Below, in pieces: positions 25,127-34,900 of a DNA stretch of 64,000 nucleotides (position 1 is its first letter; the number at the start of each line of letters is the position of its first letter). Under the pieces are notes generated by a model. The model did not search any database, was not told the origin of the DNA, and worked only from the letters and a program-made list of their open reading frames with translations. The DNA lies in assembly GCF_005405905.1 (NCBI RefSeq), contig NZ_BJHU01000025.1, forward strand, positions 1 through 64,000, written 5' to 3'. The position numbers and the translations under genes are program-made. Source of the stretch: Acidovorax sp. NB1 (GTDB taxonomy: Bacteria > Pseudomonadota > Gammaproteobacteria > Burkholderiales > Burkholderiaceae_C).

Positions 25127-26050
25127 ATGGAGCACTCTTTCGCCCCCGACGTTCCTGGTTTCAATCCTTTGGTCGGGACTGCCTCCTGGTCAGACAAGAC
25201 CTTGCTCGACTGCGGCAAGTTCTATCCGCCCACGGCCAAGACACCTGAAGCACGGCTGCGGTTTTACGCTTCGCAGTTCAACCTGGTGGAGGTGGACACC
25301 AGCTACTACGCCATCCCAGCGGTCACCACAGCCCAGCACTGGGCAGAACGCACACCACCTGGGTTTGCGTTCAACGTGAAGGCCTTCAGCCTGTTCACCG
25401 GGCAATGGACCAGTACCGATGTCTTGCCCAAGGACATCAAGGAGGCGTTGGGGCCTGGGCGGCGCATGGTCTACAAGGACATGGCAGCGGAGTTTCGGGA
25501 GGAGCTGTGGAAGCGCTTTGTGGCCTGTCTAGTGCCCTTACAGGTCAACGGCAAGCTGGGTCTGGTGCACTTCCAGTTCTCGCCAAAGGTAGTGCGCCAC
25601 CCCGCCGCCATGGCCCACATCGAGCACTGTGTGCAGCATCTTCCAGGTCACACCTTGAGCATCGAGTTCCGGCATCCAAGCTGGTGGGAGAACGATGCGG
25701 TGACGGCAGACACCTTGGGCCTGCTCAGGAGCCTGGGCCTGGTCCACACCATCGTGGATGGGCCGCAAGGCTCAGCGCACAGTGTTCCAGCGATCTGGGA
25801 GACCACCCATCCCGACCATGCACTGCTCAGGCTGCATGGGCGCAATGAAGTGGCCTATGGGACGCCCGCCAAGTCCGCAGCGGAGCGGTTTGACTATGCG
25901 TACACCTCCGCAGAGCTGCAGGCACTGGCCCATCGGTACAGCCCGATTGCGCGGTCGGTGCGGTATCCGCATGCGGTGTTCAACAACTGCATGGAGGACA
26001 AGAGCCAGCTCAATGCGCGGGAGTTTTTGGAAGCTTTGAAGGCTTGCTGA
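25127..26050 (+). CDS. DUF72 (YecE-type) protein
   Basis: 307 aa TIM-barrel-like protein of the DUF72 family. Typical features: the start NPLVGTASWSDKTLLDCGKFYPP, the middle NLVEVDTSYYAIP, HIEFRHPSWW near the catalytic face (SIEFRHPSWW), LRLHGRNE, and VFNNCMEDKSQLNAREF at the C-terminus. Strong ribosome site AAGGAGG. The biochemical role of this family is not established to my knowledge. It is divergent from the LexA-controlled small genes and shares that intergenic region. Confidence 0.85.
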   Translation: MEHSFAPDVPGFNPLVGTASWSDKTLLDCGKFYPPTAKTPEARLRFYASQFNLVEVDTSYYAIPAVTTAQHWAERTPPGFAFNVKAFSLFTGQWTSTDVLPKDIKEALGPGRRMVYKDMAAEFREELWKRFVACLVPLQVNGKLGLVHFQFSPKVVRHPAAMAHIEHCVQHLPGHTLSIEFRHPSWWENDAVTADTLGLLRSLGLVHTIVDGPQGSAHSVPAIWETTHPDHALLRLHGRNEVAYGTPAKSAAERFDYAYTSAELQALAHRYSPIARSVRYPHAVFNNCMEDKSQLNAREFLEALKAC

Positions 26051-26287
26051 GGGCTGGTTGAATCACAGAGGAAGGCGCGGAGGTACCGCGTAGAAAGGTT
26101 CCGAAAGATTGTTTTCAATACTGGAACAGTTAGTTTGCGACTGGGTAGTTTTTCCATGAACACCATCGGCGTACAGTTCATTCCATCGATGAGCCGAACC
26201 CGCAAGGCGACTCACCGAACCCGGTTCAGGAATGGTTTTTGACCCGGCTTTTTTGAGACGCTTTTTTAGCTTTTAAGGATTTTCATC

Positions 26288-26581
26288 ATGAACAAGACCG
26301 CCCGTTTCCTCTCCGTCGCTGCTGTTGCTGCTTTCGCCTCTTTTGGTGCCCATGCTGACGAAGCCGATGGCTCGCAATTTGCCCTGAAGTTCGACACAAA
26401 CCGCACCCGTGCTGAAGTGCAAGCCGAAGCCGTAGTGGAAGCCAAGACCCACAGCATGGAACCCGCAGGCTCGCGCGTGGTGACCTACAAGTCCAACGCT
26501 GACCGCGCTGCCGTGCGTGCCCAGGCTGCCGAAGCCGTGCGCACCGGCCAGATCCCCCACGGCGAATTCAGCGCCATGTAA
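26288..26581 (+). CDS. Small secreted DUF4148 protein (paralogue outside the metal island)
   Basis: 97 aa. The signal peptide ends ASFGAHADE. Two DUF4148-type units: TRAEVQAEAVVEAKTHSMEPAGS and DRAAVRAQAAEAVRTGQIPHGE, similar in layout to the 4454 protein (repeated xxEVxxExxxAxxxG units). It has its own terminator, so it is probably a single-gene unit. No ribosome site of note except AAGGA at 26276. Function unknown. Confidence 0.8.
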   Translation: MNKTARFLSVAAVAAFASFGAHADEADGSQFALKFDTNRTRAEVQAEAVVEAKTHSMEPAGSRVVTYKSNADRAAVRAQAAEAVRTGQIPHGEFSAM

Positions 26582-26706
26582 TTGGTAGACCAACTGCTTG
26601 AGTTGGATTGAAGCAGTTGCGGGACTTCCCATGGTGGTGGCACTTTGCATTTGCGGGTGTTGCTGCCATGGGGAGTGTTAACTGAGCCGCAGGGGCGGGC
26701 AGGCAG

Positions 26707-26735
26707 AAAGGGCTCCCTTTGGGAGCCCTTTTTGT
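26707..26735 (+). terminator. Rho-independent terminator
   Basis: A perfect 11-bp stem, AAAGGGCTCCC with GGGAGCCCTTT, TTT loop, then a T-run. It closes the secreted-protein gene ending at 26581. Confidence 0.85.
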
Positions 26736-26812
26736 TTGTGGACCCCATCTCTGCAAGCAGCTGTAAAACCCTGCGGGATCCGAGCCTTCGGGCCAGAAGC
26801 GAGAGGTGAACG

Positions 26813-27661
26813 GTGCTCCAATCGGGCTTCGTTTTGTTCGACCCGAATGCTCCTTCTGTGAATCGTTTGTTCTCTTGGCCAGGTAGCGTACGCCTGGCAG
26901 CTGTGTTGGCCCTCTCTCTGGCCGGCGTTGCTCTCCCGAATCTTTCCTGGGCGCGTTCTCCGCAGTTCGACAGTGCCGCGCTGCTCACGCCCGAGCCCAC
27001 GTCCTTTGCGCAGTGCCCGCAGTTCTTTGCGAACGGCAACCCACCCGCCATCACGCCCCGGCCGCAGTTGCGCGAGCTTTGCTATGAAGCGTTTGCGGTA
27101 CTGCACTCAGGCACCACCAAGACACCGGTGTTTGTGGCCCAGCGCCTGAACCGCAGGCTAATCGAGGATGCCGACGAGAAGCGGGCCAAGCGGTTCTTTG
27201 CGGATGCGCGCTTGCCCAGTGGCGAGCGGGCGGAGCTGGAGGACTACAAGAACTCCGGATACAGCCGTGGGCACATGGCACCTGCGGGAGACATGCCGAC
27301 ACCCACGGCCATGGCGCAGAGCTTCAGCTTGGCGAACATGGTTCCCCAAAACGCTCAGCACAACGGTGGCGCCTGGAACAAGATCGAGCAGGACACGCGG
27401 CACTATGTGAAGCGGGCCAAGGGGGATGTGTTTGTGATCACGGGGCCGGTGTTCACGGATGCGGGGCCGCGCATTGGGGCCAATGGGGTGAAGGTGCCGA
27501 CCTATCTGTACAAACTGGTCTATGACGCCACGACCCAAAGAGCCTGGGCGCATTGGCAAACGAATCAGGAGGGGGAGACGGTCGGGCGGCCGATCAGTTA
27601 CCAGGAACTGGTGAAGAGGACCGGAGTGGAGTTTTTGCCAAGAAGTGCACTGCAGCATTGA
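26813..27661 (+). CDS. Secreted DNA/RNA non-specific endonuclease (NUC family)
   Basis: 282 aa. The N-terminus has a signal-like hydrophobic stretch (AAVLALSLAGVALPNLSWA, about residues 26-45). The catalytic motif is YSRGHMAPAGDM with His near residue 154 (family consensus DRGH; here SRGH), followed by NMVPQ and N-W-like residues (NGGAWNKIEQ) that coordinate the metal. It cleaves DNA and RNA without sequence preference, in the periplasm or outside the cell. The start is GTG with GAGAGG upstream. Confidence 0.87.
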   Translation: MLQSGFVLFDPNAPSVNRLFSWPGSVRLAAVLALSLAGVALPNLSWARSPQFDSAALLTPEPTSFAQCPQFFANGNPPAITPRPQLRELCYEAFAVLHSGTTKTPVFVAQRLNRRLIEDADEKRAKRFFADARLPSGERAELEDYKNSGYSRGHMAPAGDMPTPTAMAQSFSLANMVPQNAQHNGGAWNKIEQDTRHYVKRAKGDVFVITGPVFTDAGPRIGANGVKVPTYLYKLVYDATTQRAWAHWQTNQEGETVGRPISYQELVKRTGVEFLPRSALQH

Positions 27662-27730
27662 GTGGCAGCAAGGGTCGTGTCAGCGGCGGCGGTATAAATG
27701 GTCCTTTCCAACCTCTACACGTGAGCATCC

Positions 27731-28042
27731 ATGAACCGCGCAGAACTCGTTGAAATCCTGGCTTCCAAGAATGATCTGTCCAAGACCGCAGCCAATGCGG
27801 TGCTGGAAACGCTGATCGACACCATCCAGACGGCCGTCAAGAAGGGCGATGCCGTGCAGCTGGTGGGTTTTGGCACCTTCAAGTCGGCCAAGCGTGCAGC
27901 ACGCACGGGCAAAAATCCATCGACTGGTGCTGCGCTGAAGATCCCTGCGAGCACGGTGCCGAAGTTTGTGGCGGGTGCGAAGTTCAAGGCCGTGGTCGAT
28001 CCCAAGGCTGCGAAGCGCAAGGCGGACAAGGCTGGGAAGTAA
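27731..28042 (+). CDS. HU-family DNA-binding protein
   Basis: 103 aa. The typical HU core is present: MNRAELVEILASKNDLSKTA at the start and VGFGTFKSAKRAARTGKNP in the beta-arm region, followed by an unusual C-terminal extension rich in Lys and Ala (FKAVVDPKAAKRKADKAGK) after the usual end near residue 90. HU dimers bend and compact DNA. It is a single-gene unit with its own terminator. Confidence 0.93.
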   Translation: MNRAELVEILASKNDLSKTAANAVLETLIDTIQTAVKKGDAVQLVGFGTFKSAKRAARTGKNPSTGAALKIPASTVPKFVAGAKFKAVVDPKAAKRKADKAGK

Positions 28043-28069
28043 GTACCGCTCGTTCGATCTCTACCGGAA

Positions 28070-28110
28070 CAAACCGCCATAGGCTTGGGCCTTTGGCGGT
28101 TTTGTTTTTT
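28070..28110 (+). terminator. Rho-independent terminator after the HU gene
   Basis: AAACCGCC (28071-28078) pairs with GGCGGTTT (28095-28102); the run TTTTGTTTTTT follows. Confidence 0.8.
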
Positions 28111-28162
28111 GAGACGCTGAGGGCCTATCGATTGATAGCGTGCAAATGGATCTCAACAGCTA

Positions 28163-28432
28163 TCAGACGATCTTCCAACCCATCTCTCGGCTGAGTTGCA
28201 CCGCAGCAGCTTTGGTAGGCACGGCGTCCATCCAGAAAGATGGATCGTCCAGCACACGGACGACCCATTGCGGCTCACCTGTCTCGGTAGTGTGCTCGAT
28301 GATCACCTCCAGCCTGTCTTCCAAGGCATAACGGATGGCCGTTGCATAGCTGACAGGCGCTTCCTTCTTGAACTCCTTCGCCCAAGGCGTTTGTTCGAGA
28401 GTTTCCTGTGTCCAGCTGGGTTTGGTGATCAT
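28163..28432 (-). CDS. Hypothetical small soluble protein
   Basis: 89 aa, acidic and Trp-rich: WTQETLEQTPWAKEFKKE, then LEDRLEVIIEHTTETGEPQW, WVVRVLDDPSFWMDA and a C-terminal helix. It looks like a compact alpha/beta protein with no membrane segment. Family not recognised. It converges on the HU gene. Confidence 0.6.
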   Translation of the reverse strand: MITKPSWTQETLEQTPWAKEFKKEAPVSYATAIRYALEDRLEVIIEHTTETGEPQWVVRVLDDPSFWMDAVPTKAAAVQLSREMGWKIV

Positions 28433-28510
28433 GGTGTGGAATCTTACGAGGTGGGGGTGTCGATTTGGTGCTCTCGGTGGCAGGCAGGGGCATCTCGTAC
28501 CATCAGGACT

Positions 28511-28969
28511 ATGAATACATTTTCGAATGCGTTTCGCGCTGAAGTTGTTCGCATGGCGCGCAACGAGCTAAAGCCTGAACTCCAGGGTATGCGCAAGGCG
28601 ATCACCGGCCACCGCTCTGAGATCGCGGCACTGAAGCGGGAAGTGAAGAGCCTCACTTCGCAGTTGAAGTCGGCTCAACGCCAGACCAAGGTTGGGGGCG
28701 GGGCTGCATCCGATCAACCCAAAGTTTCGAAACGGGCCGCGCGCGAGGAATTCGTGTTCGCGCCGGAGATGCTGGCGCAGATGCGCAATGCACTGGGAGC
28801 CACCCAGCTTCAAATGGCGGCCCTGTTGGCCGTCTCTCCTCTCACGTACTCGCGGTGGGAGAAGGGGCAGGCTTACCCCCGAACCAAACAGCTGGCGAAG
28901 ATTGCGGAATTGGTGAACATGGGACCAGCCAAAGCCGAGAAGAAGATGCGCCAGGCTGCGAAGGCCTGA
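28511..28969 (+). CDS. Helix-turn-helix (XRE-type) protein with N-terminal coiled coil
   Basis: 152 aa from ATG 28511. Residues 15-60 form a likely coiled coil (HRSEIAALKREVKSLTSQLK), followed by a basic linker. The C-terminal HTH reads LAQMRNALGATQLQMAALLA and VSPLTYSRWEKGQAYPRTKQ, the pattern of YiaG/antitoxin-like HTH domains. It ends with a Lys/Ala-rich tail. It converges with the orphan DUF2384-type gene. Confidence 0.8.
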   Translation: MNTFSNAFRAEVVRMARNELKPELQGMRKAITGHRSEIAALKREVKSLTSQLKSAQRQTKVGGGAASDQPKVSKRAAREEFVFAPEMLAQMRNALGATQLQMAALLAVSPLTYSRWEKGQAYPRTKQLAKIAELVNMGPAKAEKKMRQAAKA

Positions 28970-29011
28970 GGCCCAACTGCGCGGCATGCGCTGTGGACCG
29001 CCACGAAGGAA

Positions 29012-29248
29012 CTAGGCGAAGCTGCCTTTCTGGATTTGCAGAAGCGTTGCTTGGACCAACGCCAGCCCTTCGGGTTCTTGCAGGACATCCCACGGACGGC
29101 GGTTTCCGAAGGCGGGAAGTGGCGCCGCCAGCCACTCCTGCAGCCAAGCCTCGGCGCTGAATCCCTCGGAGTTGCCCGATTCCATCACGATCTGCTGGAC
29201 CAGGTCCGTCAGAACTTGTGGGGGATGTACGTCGTTGGAGTGGGCCAT
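29012..29248 (-). CDS. MbcA/ParS/Xre-type (DUF2384) antitoxin-like protein, orphan
   Basis: 78 aa from ATG 29248. The C-terminal half reads LPAFGNRRPWDVLQEPEGLA, VQATLLQIQKGSFA, which follows the toxin-binding pattern of the family (G.rrP.dvL..peGl..V...L..i..G.fa). The N-terminal HTH seen in full-length Xre antitoxins is absent; the protein is just the C-terminal domain plus a short lead (HPPQVLTDLVQQIV). No RES-domain toxin is next to it. Confidence 0.6.
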   Translation of the reverse strand: MAHSNDVHPPQVLTDLVQQIVMESGNSEGFSAEAWLQEWLAAPLPAFGNRRPWDVLQEPEGLALVQATLLQIQKGSFA

Positions 29249-29346
29249 GCTGCATTCTGGTCTCGTGCCCCGGCACTCGCAACCCGGAGGCTGGGCCTCA
29301 GTGTGAAGACTTCGCCCCGCGTGTTTTCCTACCACGCGCGTGTTAG

Positions 29347-29364
29347 ATAACATGGCCGTGTTAT
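29347..29364. promoter_or_regulatory. Palindromic operator candidate
   Basis: ATAACATGGCCGTGTTAT, 16 of 18 positions symmetric, 13 bp before the ATG of the 29378 gene and 98 bp from the divergent DUF2384-type gene. The position would let a bound protein block the 29378 gene. The winged-helix domain of that protein makes autoregulation a reasonable guess. Confidence 0.5.
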
Positions 29365-29377
29365 TAGCCTAGCCGCC

Positions 29378-30523
29378 ATGCCCTCCCCCAAGACATCCGA
29401 ACGAACCGCGCAAGCGCTGCAGCGTGTGGCCGCGATGTTCGAAGCCAAGGGTTGGAAGGTCCTGGCCAGTGAGCCCGGCAGCACGGGGCCAGACCTCGTC
29501 GTTCGGCGGCGGGGTAAGCGCTACGGGGTGGTACTCAAAGCCACATCCGAGGGGCGAGCAGACAGGGTGATTCCGCTGCTGTCCCAAGCCGTTCTTGAAG
29601 CTCGGGCTTATGCCCTTCAGTCGCGTGGATCCATGCCCCTGGCCGTGGTGCATGTGGACCATGCGCCGAGAGCGCTCATTGCCAATGTGATGGCTTTTGC
29701 GCAGGAGTTCGCGGCGGAGGTGGCCGTGGGCTTCGTCTCTGCAGAGGGAGCGAGTGAGTTTCTGGGGGACGGATTGGCAGATCTCAACGTCTCTGCACCC
29801 TTCAGGCCGCGACAGGTCAGGGGCACGCTGATCCCCGCAGACAACCTGTTTTCTGATCTGAACCAGTGGATGCTGAAGGTCTTGTTGGCGCCGGAGTTGC
29901 CAGAAGGGATGCTGAACGCTCCCCGGGGCCAGTACCGCAATGGGGTGGAGCTCGCGCGAGCGGCGCAGGTTTCTGCGATGACCGCCTCCAGGTTCTTGCA
30001 GCAGCTGCGGCGCGAGAGATTCCTGCGGGAGTCTCAAGAATTTCTCACGCTGGTGCAGAGAGAGGAGCTGTTCGAGCGCTGGAGTTCAGTGGCGCCGTAC
30101 GGCACAGCAGATGTGCCTGCCCGGTTCTTGGCCAACATACAAATTGAAGATCGTGTTCAAGAGCTCTTGAACAAAGTCGAAGGCGATGCTTGCCTGGGGC
30201 TGTTTGCGGCAGCGGATGGGCTCCGCATGGGACATGTGAGCGGCGTGCCCAGGTACATCTGCGTTCGCCGCATGCCTCGGTTTAATCGGGCGTCCCCGGG
30301 AAGCAATCCATGGAATGCACTCCTGCCGTTTCCGAAGGAGGCGCCGCACGTGTTGCTGCGGGTGGCGAGGTTTCCGGAATCGACGTTTCGTGGGGCAGTG
30401 CGGCGGGATGGGGTGATGGTGGCCGATGTGATCCAGGTCTGGCTGGATGTGTTGAATCACCCGACGCGGGGGCGGGAGCAGGCGGAGCACATTTTTAGGA
30501 AGGTGCTGCTGCCTTTGGTTTGA
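29378..30523 (+). CDS. Nuclease-fold plus winged-helix protein (AbiEi-like?)
   Basis: 381 aa. The N-terminal domain (1-130) resembles a restriction-endonuclease-like fold: GPD39LVVRRRGKRYGVVLK54, but the acidic residue expected two before K54 is V52, so catalysis is doubtful. The middle (about 185-225) is a winged helix (NGVELARAAQVSAMTASRFLQQ LRRERFL). The C-terminus ends DVIQVWLDVLNHPTRGREQA, a pattern I associate with antitoxin-like transcription regulators such as AbiEi, though this is uncertain. No nucleotidyltransferase toxin partner (AbiEii) follows. Confidence 0.6.
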   Translation: MPSPKTSERTAQALQRVAAMFEAKGWKVLASEPGSTGPDLVVRRRGKRYGVVLKATSEGRADRVIPLLSQAVLEARAYALQSRGSMPLAVVHVDHAPRALIANVMAFAQEFAAEVAVGFVSAEGASEFLGDGLADLNVSAPFRPRQVRGTLIPADNLFSDLNQWMLKVLLAPELPEGMLNAPRGQYRNGVELARAAQVSAMTASRFLQQLRRERFLRESQEFLTLVQREELFERWSSVAPYGTADVPARFLANIQIEDRVQELLNKVEGDACLGLFAAADGLRMGHVSGVPRYICVRRMPRFNRASPGSNPWNALLPFPKEAPHVLLRVARFPESTFRGAVRRDGVMVADVIQVWLDVLNHPTRGREQAEHIFRKVLLPLV

Positions 30524-30837
30524 GGCGGCTGTATTGCTCATCGCGAATCGCAGGATGGACCCAAAGATCGCATTGCAGCGGCTGCTGCCGTTCGCGGCGG
30601 CGCCGTCAGATCACGCTGCCTGACAGACTGCGGTCATCTGGATGCCCACACCTCGGCCGACCGAACAGCAGGTATCAAGTAGACAGCTGTCGTAAGCGCC
30701 GTCCGGGATCACTCTTCGTCGTGGAAATCAGCTGACAGCGGGTGCGAATAGGTGCTGCCGCCCCATTGCAGTCTTTCCTAGACTGAACTTGAATGTCAGC
30801 AGTCTGTCTTTGTGCCGACAACGAAGCTTAGGTCGAT
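30524..30837. other. Intergenic stretch, no supported gene
   Basis: 314 bp between convergent genes. No frame with credible signals. It contains AGCTGACAGC (30730-30739), part of which also occurs in the 31555-31926 spacer. Confidence 0.5.
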
Positions 30838-31554
30838 TCACTTCTTTTTTCGCCTCTTGCCATACCCAAAACCCGCGACCTGATGAAGCGGACTGATGGT
30901 TAAGACGTTTTGTCTTTTCTGTTGGACCATTCTGAACGTTCCAAAGGCGGCACGCGCCTTGATCAGCGTTATGGTCTCGGTGTTTCCGAATACCTGTTTG
31001 CGGATGTCCTCAAGACTCCGCTCGCAACGTGCTCCAGCAATGATTTCTCGCAGCTCAAAGTCAGGGGAAAAATCAACGTAGTAGAGGCCAGTTTCTTCAT
31101 CCCTGTTGGTTAGCTTCTCGATGTACCGCCATTCGCGCTCGTATTCCCAGTCCTTGAACTTCGTAGTCACGACCTGCTTGATCACATCTTCATCGACGGC
31201 GGCTTCCAGTGGCGACATTTCCAGTAACACCTGAAGCCGATGGGGTTCGTAGCTCACTTTTATAGGCCGCTGATTTGGAACTTCGATCCCGAGACATACC
31301 CCTGTGTGATTCTTCGCGTAGTGACCCCACATAAGAGGGCTCATCCAGTTGTCGCTGAAACTCACAAAGCCGAGCGTATTGACCCAGTGCTTGTAAAGAC
31401 CGGCAAAGTGGTGTCTGCTCTCCCGATCGCTTTGCTGCACGCCAAGCAACTCAAACGGGTCATTGACTGTGTCGAACGTCGACAGGCGAATGCGTAGCTC
31501 TGGAAGGATGTGCTGCTCGAGCGTTTCCAACGATGTCATGTAGTAGAGGCGCAT
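30838..31554 (-). CDS. DUF2971 protein
   Basis: 238 aa. The DUF2971 pattern is clear: MSPLMWGHYAKNHTGVCLGIEV (consensus MW.HYa..HtGvC), then KDWEYEREWRYIEKL (W.yErEwR) and a C-terminal strand before a basic GKRRKKK tail. N-terminal RLYYMTSLETLEQHILPELR with the FDTVNDPFEL motif also fits. The family is frequent in phage-defence neighbourhoods; its activity is not established as far as I know. It is divergent from the large DUF4365-type gene across 372 bp. Confidence 0.85.
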   Translation of the reverse strand: MRLYYMTSLETLEQHILPELRIRLSTFDTVNDPFELLGVQQSDRESRHHFAGLYKHWVNTLGFVSFSDNWMSPLMWGHYAKNHTGVCLGIEVPNQRPIKVSYEPHRLQVLLEMSPLEAAVDEDVIKQVVTTKFKDWEYEREWRYIEKLTNRDEETGLYYVDFSPDFELREIIAGARCERSLEDIRKQVFGNTETITLIKARAAFGTFRMVQQKRQNVLTISPLHQVAGFGYGKRRKKK

Positions 31555-31926
31555 TTATAGAATGTACCGCCTCCAGTGACAGTGAATAGACCAGCGTTCC
31601 GCAGACTTCCTCCTGCTACATAGCTGACAGCCAGAATCGGACGACGTGGGGCAGCAGATGGCCGAAAGCAGCGTCTGCAGCCGACCCAGAGCAGTCTTAG
31701 AGTGAGTATCAGCAGGCAGGCCGAAAGCGACCGTTGGTGAAATTCGTTGCTTCCATCTGCCGGAGCCGGTTTGCGTCTACAGAGCGGCGGAGGCCGTAGC
31801 GTCTGCTGCCTCGGCAAGACGTCGACCTTCGTCATCTCGACGCTAAGTCTTCGGCTCCAGTAGAGTGGGATACTCTCCCCGGAAGCCTGGGTCAGAGCGG
31901 CCAACAAACGACGGAAGGAGGCTCCT
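31555..31926. other. Intergenic stretch between divergent defence-type genes
   Basis: 372 bp without a supported gene. It should hold both promoters. It contains the segment GAAAGCGACCGTT (31723-31735), which recurs in the spacer at 35993-36005. Confidence 0.5.
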
Positions 31927-34900
31927 GTGGCGAACGAAGGACTGCCGAAGACCAGCGACGCGCAAGACATCGGCGCCAATGCTGTCAAGTGCATGAACGT
32001 GAACCTGCCGACAAACTGGCGGCCACCTCAGAGCATGGAAGGCACCGACGATTTCGGCTTCGATTTACAAGTCCAGTTCGTCGAGGACCACCAGGCCAAG
32101 GAAGTCTTCCGTGTTCAGCTCAAAGGGACGACCGACCCGAAGAAGAACGCCACGGGCGAATACATTTCCATCGAGCTTTCGGCGTCGACTCTGCGTTACT
32201 ACGCCGGAGTCGCTGAGCCGATCCTGCTGGTGTTGTGCGACCTAAGCGTCGACCCGAACCCTAAGAAATGCCCCGCCTACTACGTATGGCTGCGCGAAGA
32301 ACTCCTGCGAGTCGGAATCAAGACGATCCCGCTTGATCAGAAGGGAGTGACCTTGAGAGTGCCCACGAGCAACAAGCTCGAGGACGATACGAATCTCCGC
32401 GAGGACGTGCGCAGAGCCAATGCTCTCGCGGAGGTGGGTCATGCCCTCGACGTGGGCATTTCGAAGATCAGTCCAGACCTTGATGACGGCAAGCGTCTCG
32501 CTCTGGCGCAGGGAGTCGGCGGCGCCGTCGAAGGCCGCAGCCTCACCTTCGTTGAAGCGCTTGCCGCTCCACCGAAGGGATTCTGGATCGAGCCCACGCG
32601 CGGCACGCTGGATTGGCATCTGTGGTCAACTCGAAAGCGGCTCGATTCCGGCCAGCTCGAAAAGGCGCGCGCAGAACTCCAATCCGCTTCTTTAATGCTA
32701 GCGGGCGCGGCGGAGCTTGCAGTGGCCGAATACTGGTTTCTGCGAGGCAGGCTCGCCACCGCCGACGATGACTCTGAAGCGGCGAGCAAGGCCTTCAAGA
32801 CGGCGGTGGAAATTAACAGCGAGCCTCGCTTCTGGTCGGCTTGGGCCGAAAGCGAGCTGCGTCGGCGCTATCACCCGGATATTGATGACGACTATTCCGA
32901 CGTCGCCGACCAGCTCCCGGGCACCGAACCGGAAGTGTTGTCCGCGAAGGCGAGGCTGCTCGCCGCCAGCCAGAAATACGATGAGGCGGTTGCCATCGTC
33001 GACTCTTTTTGTGGGCCGGAGAGCCTCGCCGCTCGCGCGGTCATCGAGACGATGTTCTCGAAAGTGGAGAACGCTCTGGCTGCGTGCGAGTCTGGTCTGG
33101 CGAGAGCCGACACTCCAGATTCCACGCGACACCTTTTCCAGATCTTGAAGGCGCGAGCTCGCTTCAATCTTGCTTTGAAGCGATCGTCCGTGGTTGACGG
33201 GGAAGTTATGGCCCCGTCCGGGCCCAAAGGTGCCGATTCTGAGTTGCTGCACCAGGCGTGGGTCGAGATCCAAGCGGCGGTCGAGATCATGGAGGAGGCG
33301 AATTGGGCCAGCAACGCGGATTTCGTGGTGGACATCTGGGTCGCCACCGCCGCGATGCTCGGCAAACAGCGGGAGATCCTTCCCGCCTTAACCGCCGCGG
33401 CGAACACGAGGCCGCGGGCCGAGTCCATCCAGAGCGCCTGCGTCACACTCGCCGCGCAATGCGGTGAGTTCGACACGGCGCTGGCGGCCAACGCGAGGCT
33501 TCCGGACGACAGCACCAAATTCCTGCGTGAGATCGCGTTTCTCCACGAGAAGCGTTCGCATCCGGAGTGCGTGGCCGCGATGGAGCGGCACGAGAAGAGT
33601 CTCGATCCCAGGCACCAACTGTTCTCGGGCGCGGTGGCGTGCGCGATCATGTCAGCCGCCATCTTGATCCGCACTGAGCTTGTCGCGCGTTGGTCGGCCT
33701 TGCTTGATCAAACTGGCTTCGAAGCCGAGAGGGCCGCCCTAGCGTATCAGCTTGCCGAGCTGAGCAAGCCGTTCGATCGCGCGGCGGCGCTCGAAGCGCT
33801 CGAAGTGAAAGATCAGGAGCTCGAACACCCTCTGCCGACCTCGATGACGCTGCTCGAAACCTACGAGCCGCAAGAGTCGGCCGACGAGGCACAGCGACTA
33901 CTCGACGTTGCTCGCCGGCTCCTTGAAAAGCACAGGCTATCGTCAGCACTCGCGATGCGCATGGCCTCTTCGATGATGGCTCTGAACGACTGGAAGGGGC
34001 TCGCGGCGCTGGCCGATGAGGCCGAGCGCGAGTTTGGATCGAACCCGCGCGTCGACGCATTGAAAGCTTTTGCCCTCGATCGGTTGGGTGAGTCAGAAAC
34101 CGCGCGCGGGATCCTTGAGCGCCTCCTGAGTAAAGGGACAGCGGACACCTTCGCGCTCAACACCTACGTCAACATCGTTGTTCGTTGGGGGCAGAACGAC
34201 AAGGGAATCGCCGCAGCGGAGAGGCTTCTGGCTCGGTCAACCGATCGGCGCCAGCAGCTCGAATGCGTCCAACTCCTTTTCAAGCTGATCCAGAAGGCAG
34301 ATCCCGCGAGTTCGCGACTGGTGGATCTCGCGCTGCGCATGGGCCAGCTCACGGATCAACAGGACGAGATTGAAGAGGGCGTGTTCCTGTCAATGATGAT
34401 GCTGGCCACGGCGCCCGGGACCGCCAAGCTTTCGAACGAACAGGCCGAGAGCATCCGTCGCAGGATGGAAGCCTTCTTTACGGCTTTTCCAGACTCTCGG
34501 GTGCTACGGCGCTTCGAAATGCCGCAGGCCGCGGAGGGCGCGGAGCTCCTGGCCGGGTTGAAGAGGGCCGCAGGGATAACCGAAGAGCGCGAGCGCTTCA
34601 TATGGCGAGCCGAGCGCCTCCTTCAGGATGGCTTACTGCCGCTTCCCTACTCATGGCGCCCGAGGCACTTCCTGTCGGACGTTCATGACTTGATCCACCT
34701 TTGGGAGGTGGCGAAGAAGTCGGGAGTCGATGACCGCAAGCACCACCTCTCGATGGCGGGAGGCGATTGGGCTGCCAAGCCGCTCGACGAGCTGCGGAAG
34801 CGCACGCCTCTTCTAGATCTCATCACGCTTCTTGTTCTTCACGATTTAGGCCTGCTCGAAAAGAGCTTCGAATTTTTCGGCAAGGTGGCTGTCGCGCAAA

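Noticed and set aside
28126-28148. CTATCGATTGATAGCG considered as a fifth copy of the dispersed TAGCTA element
   Set aside because: Spacing and arms differ from the four consistent copies.
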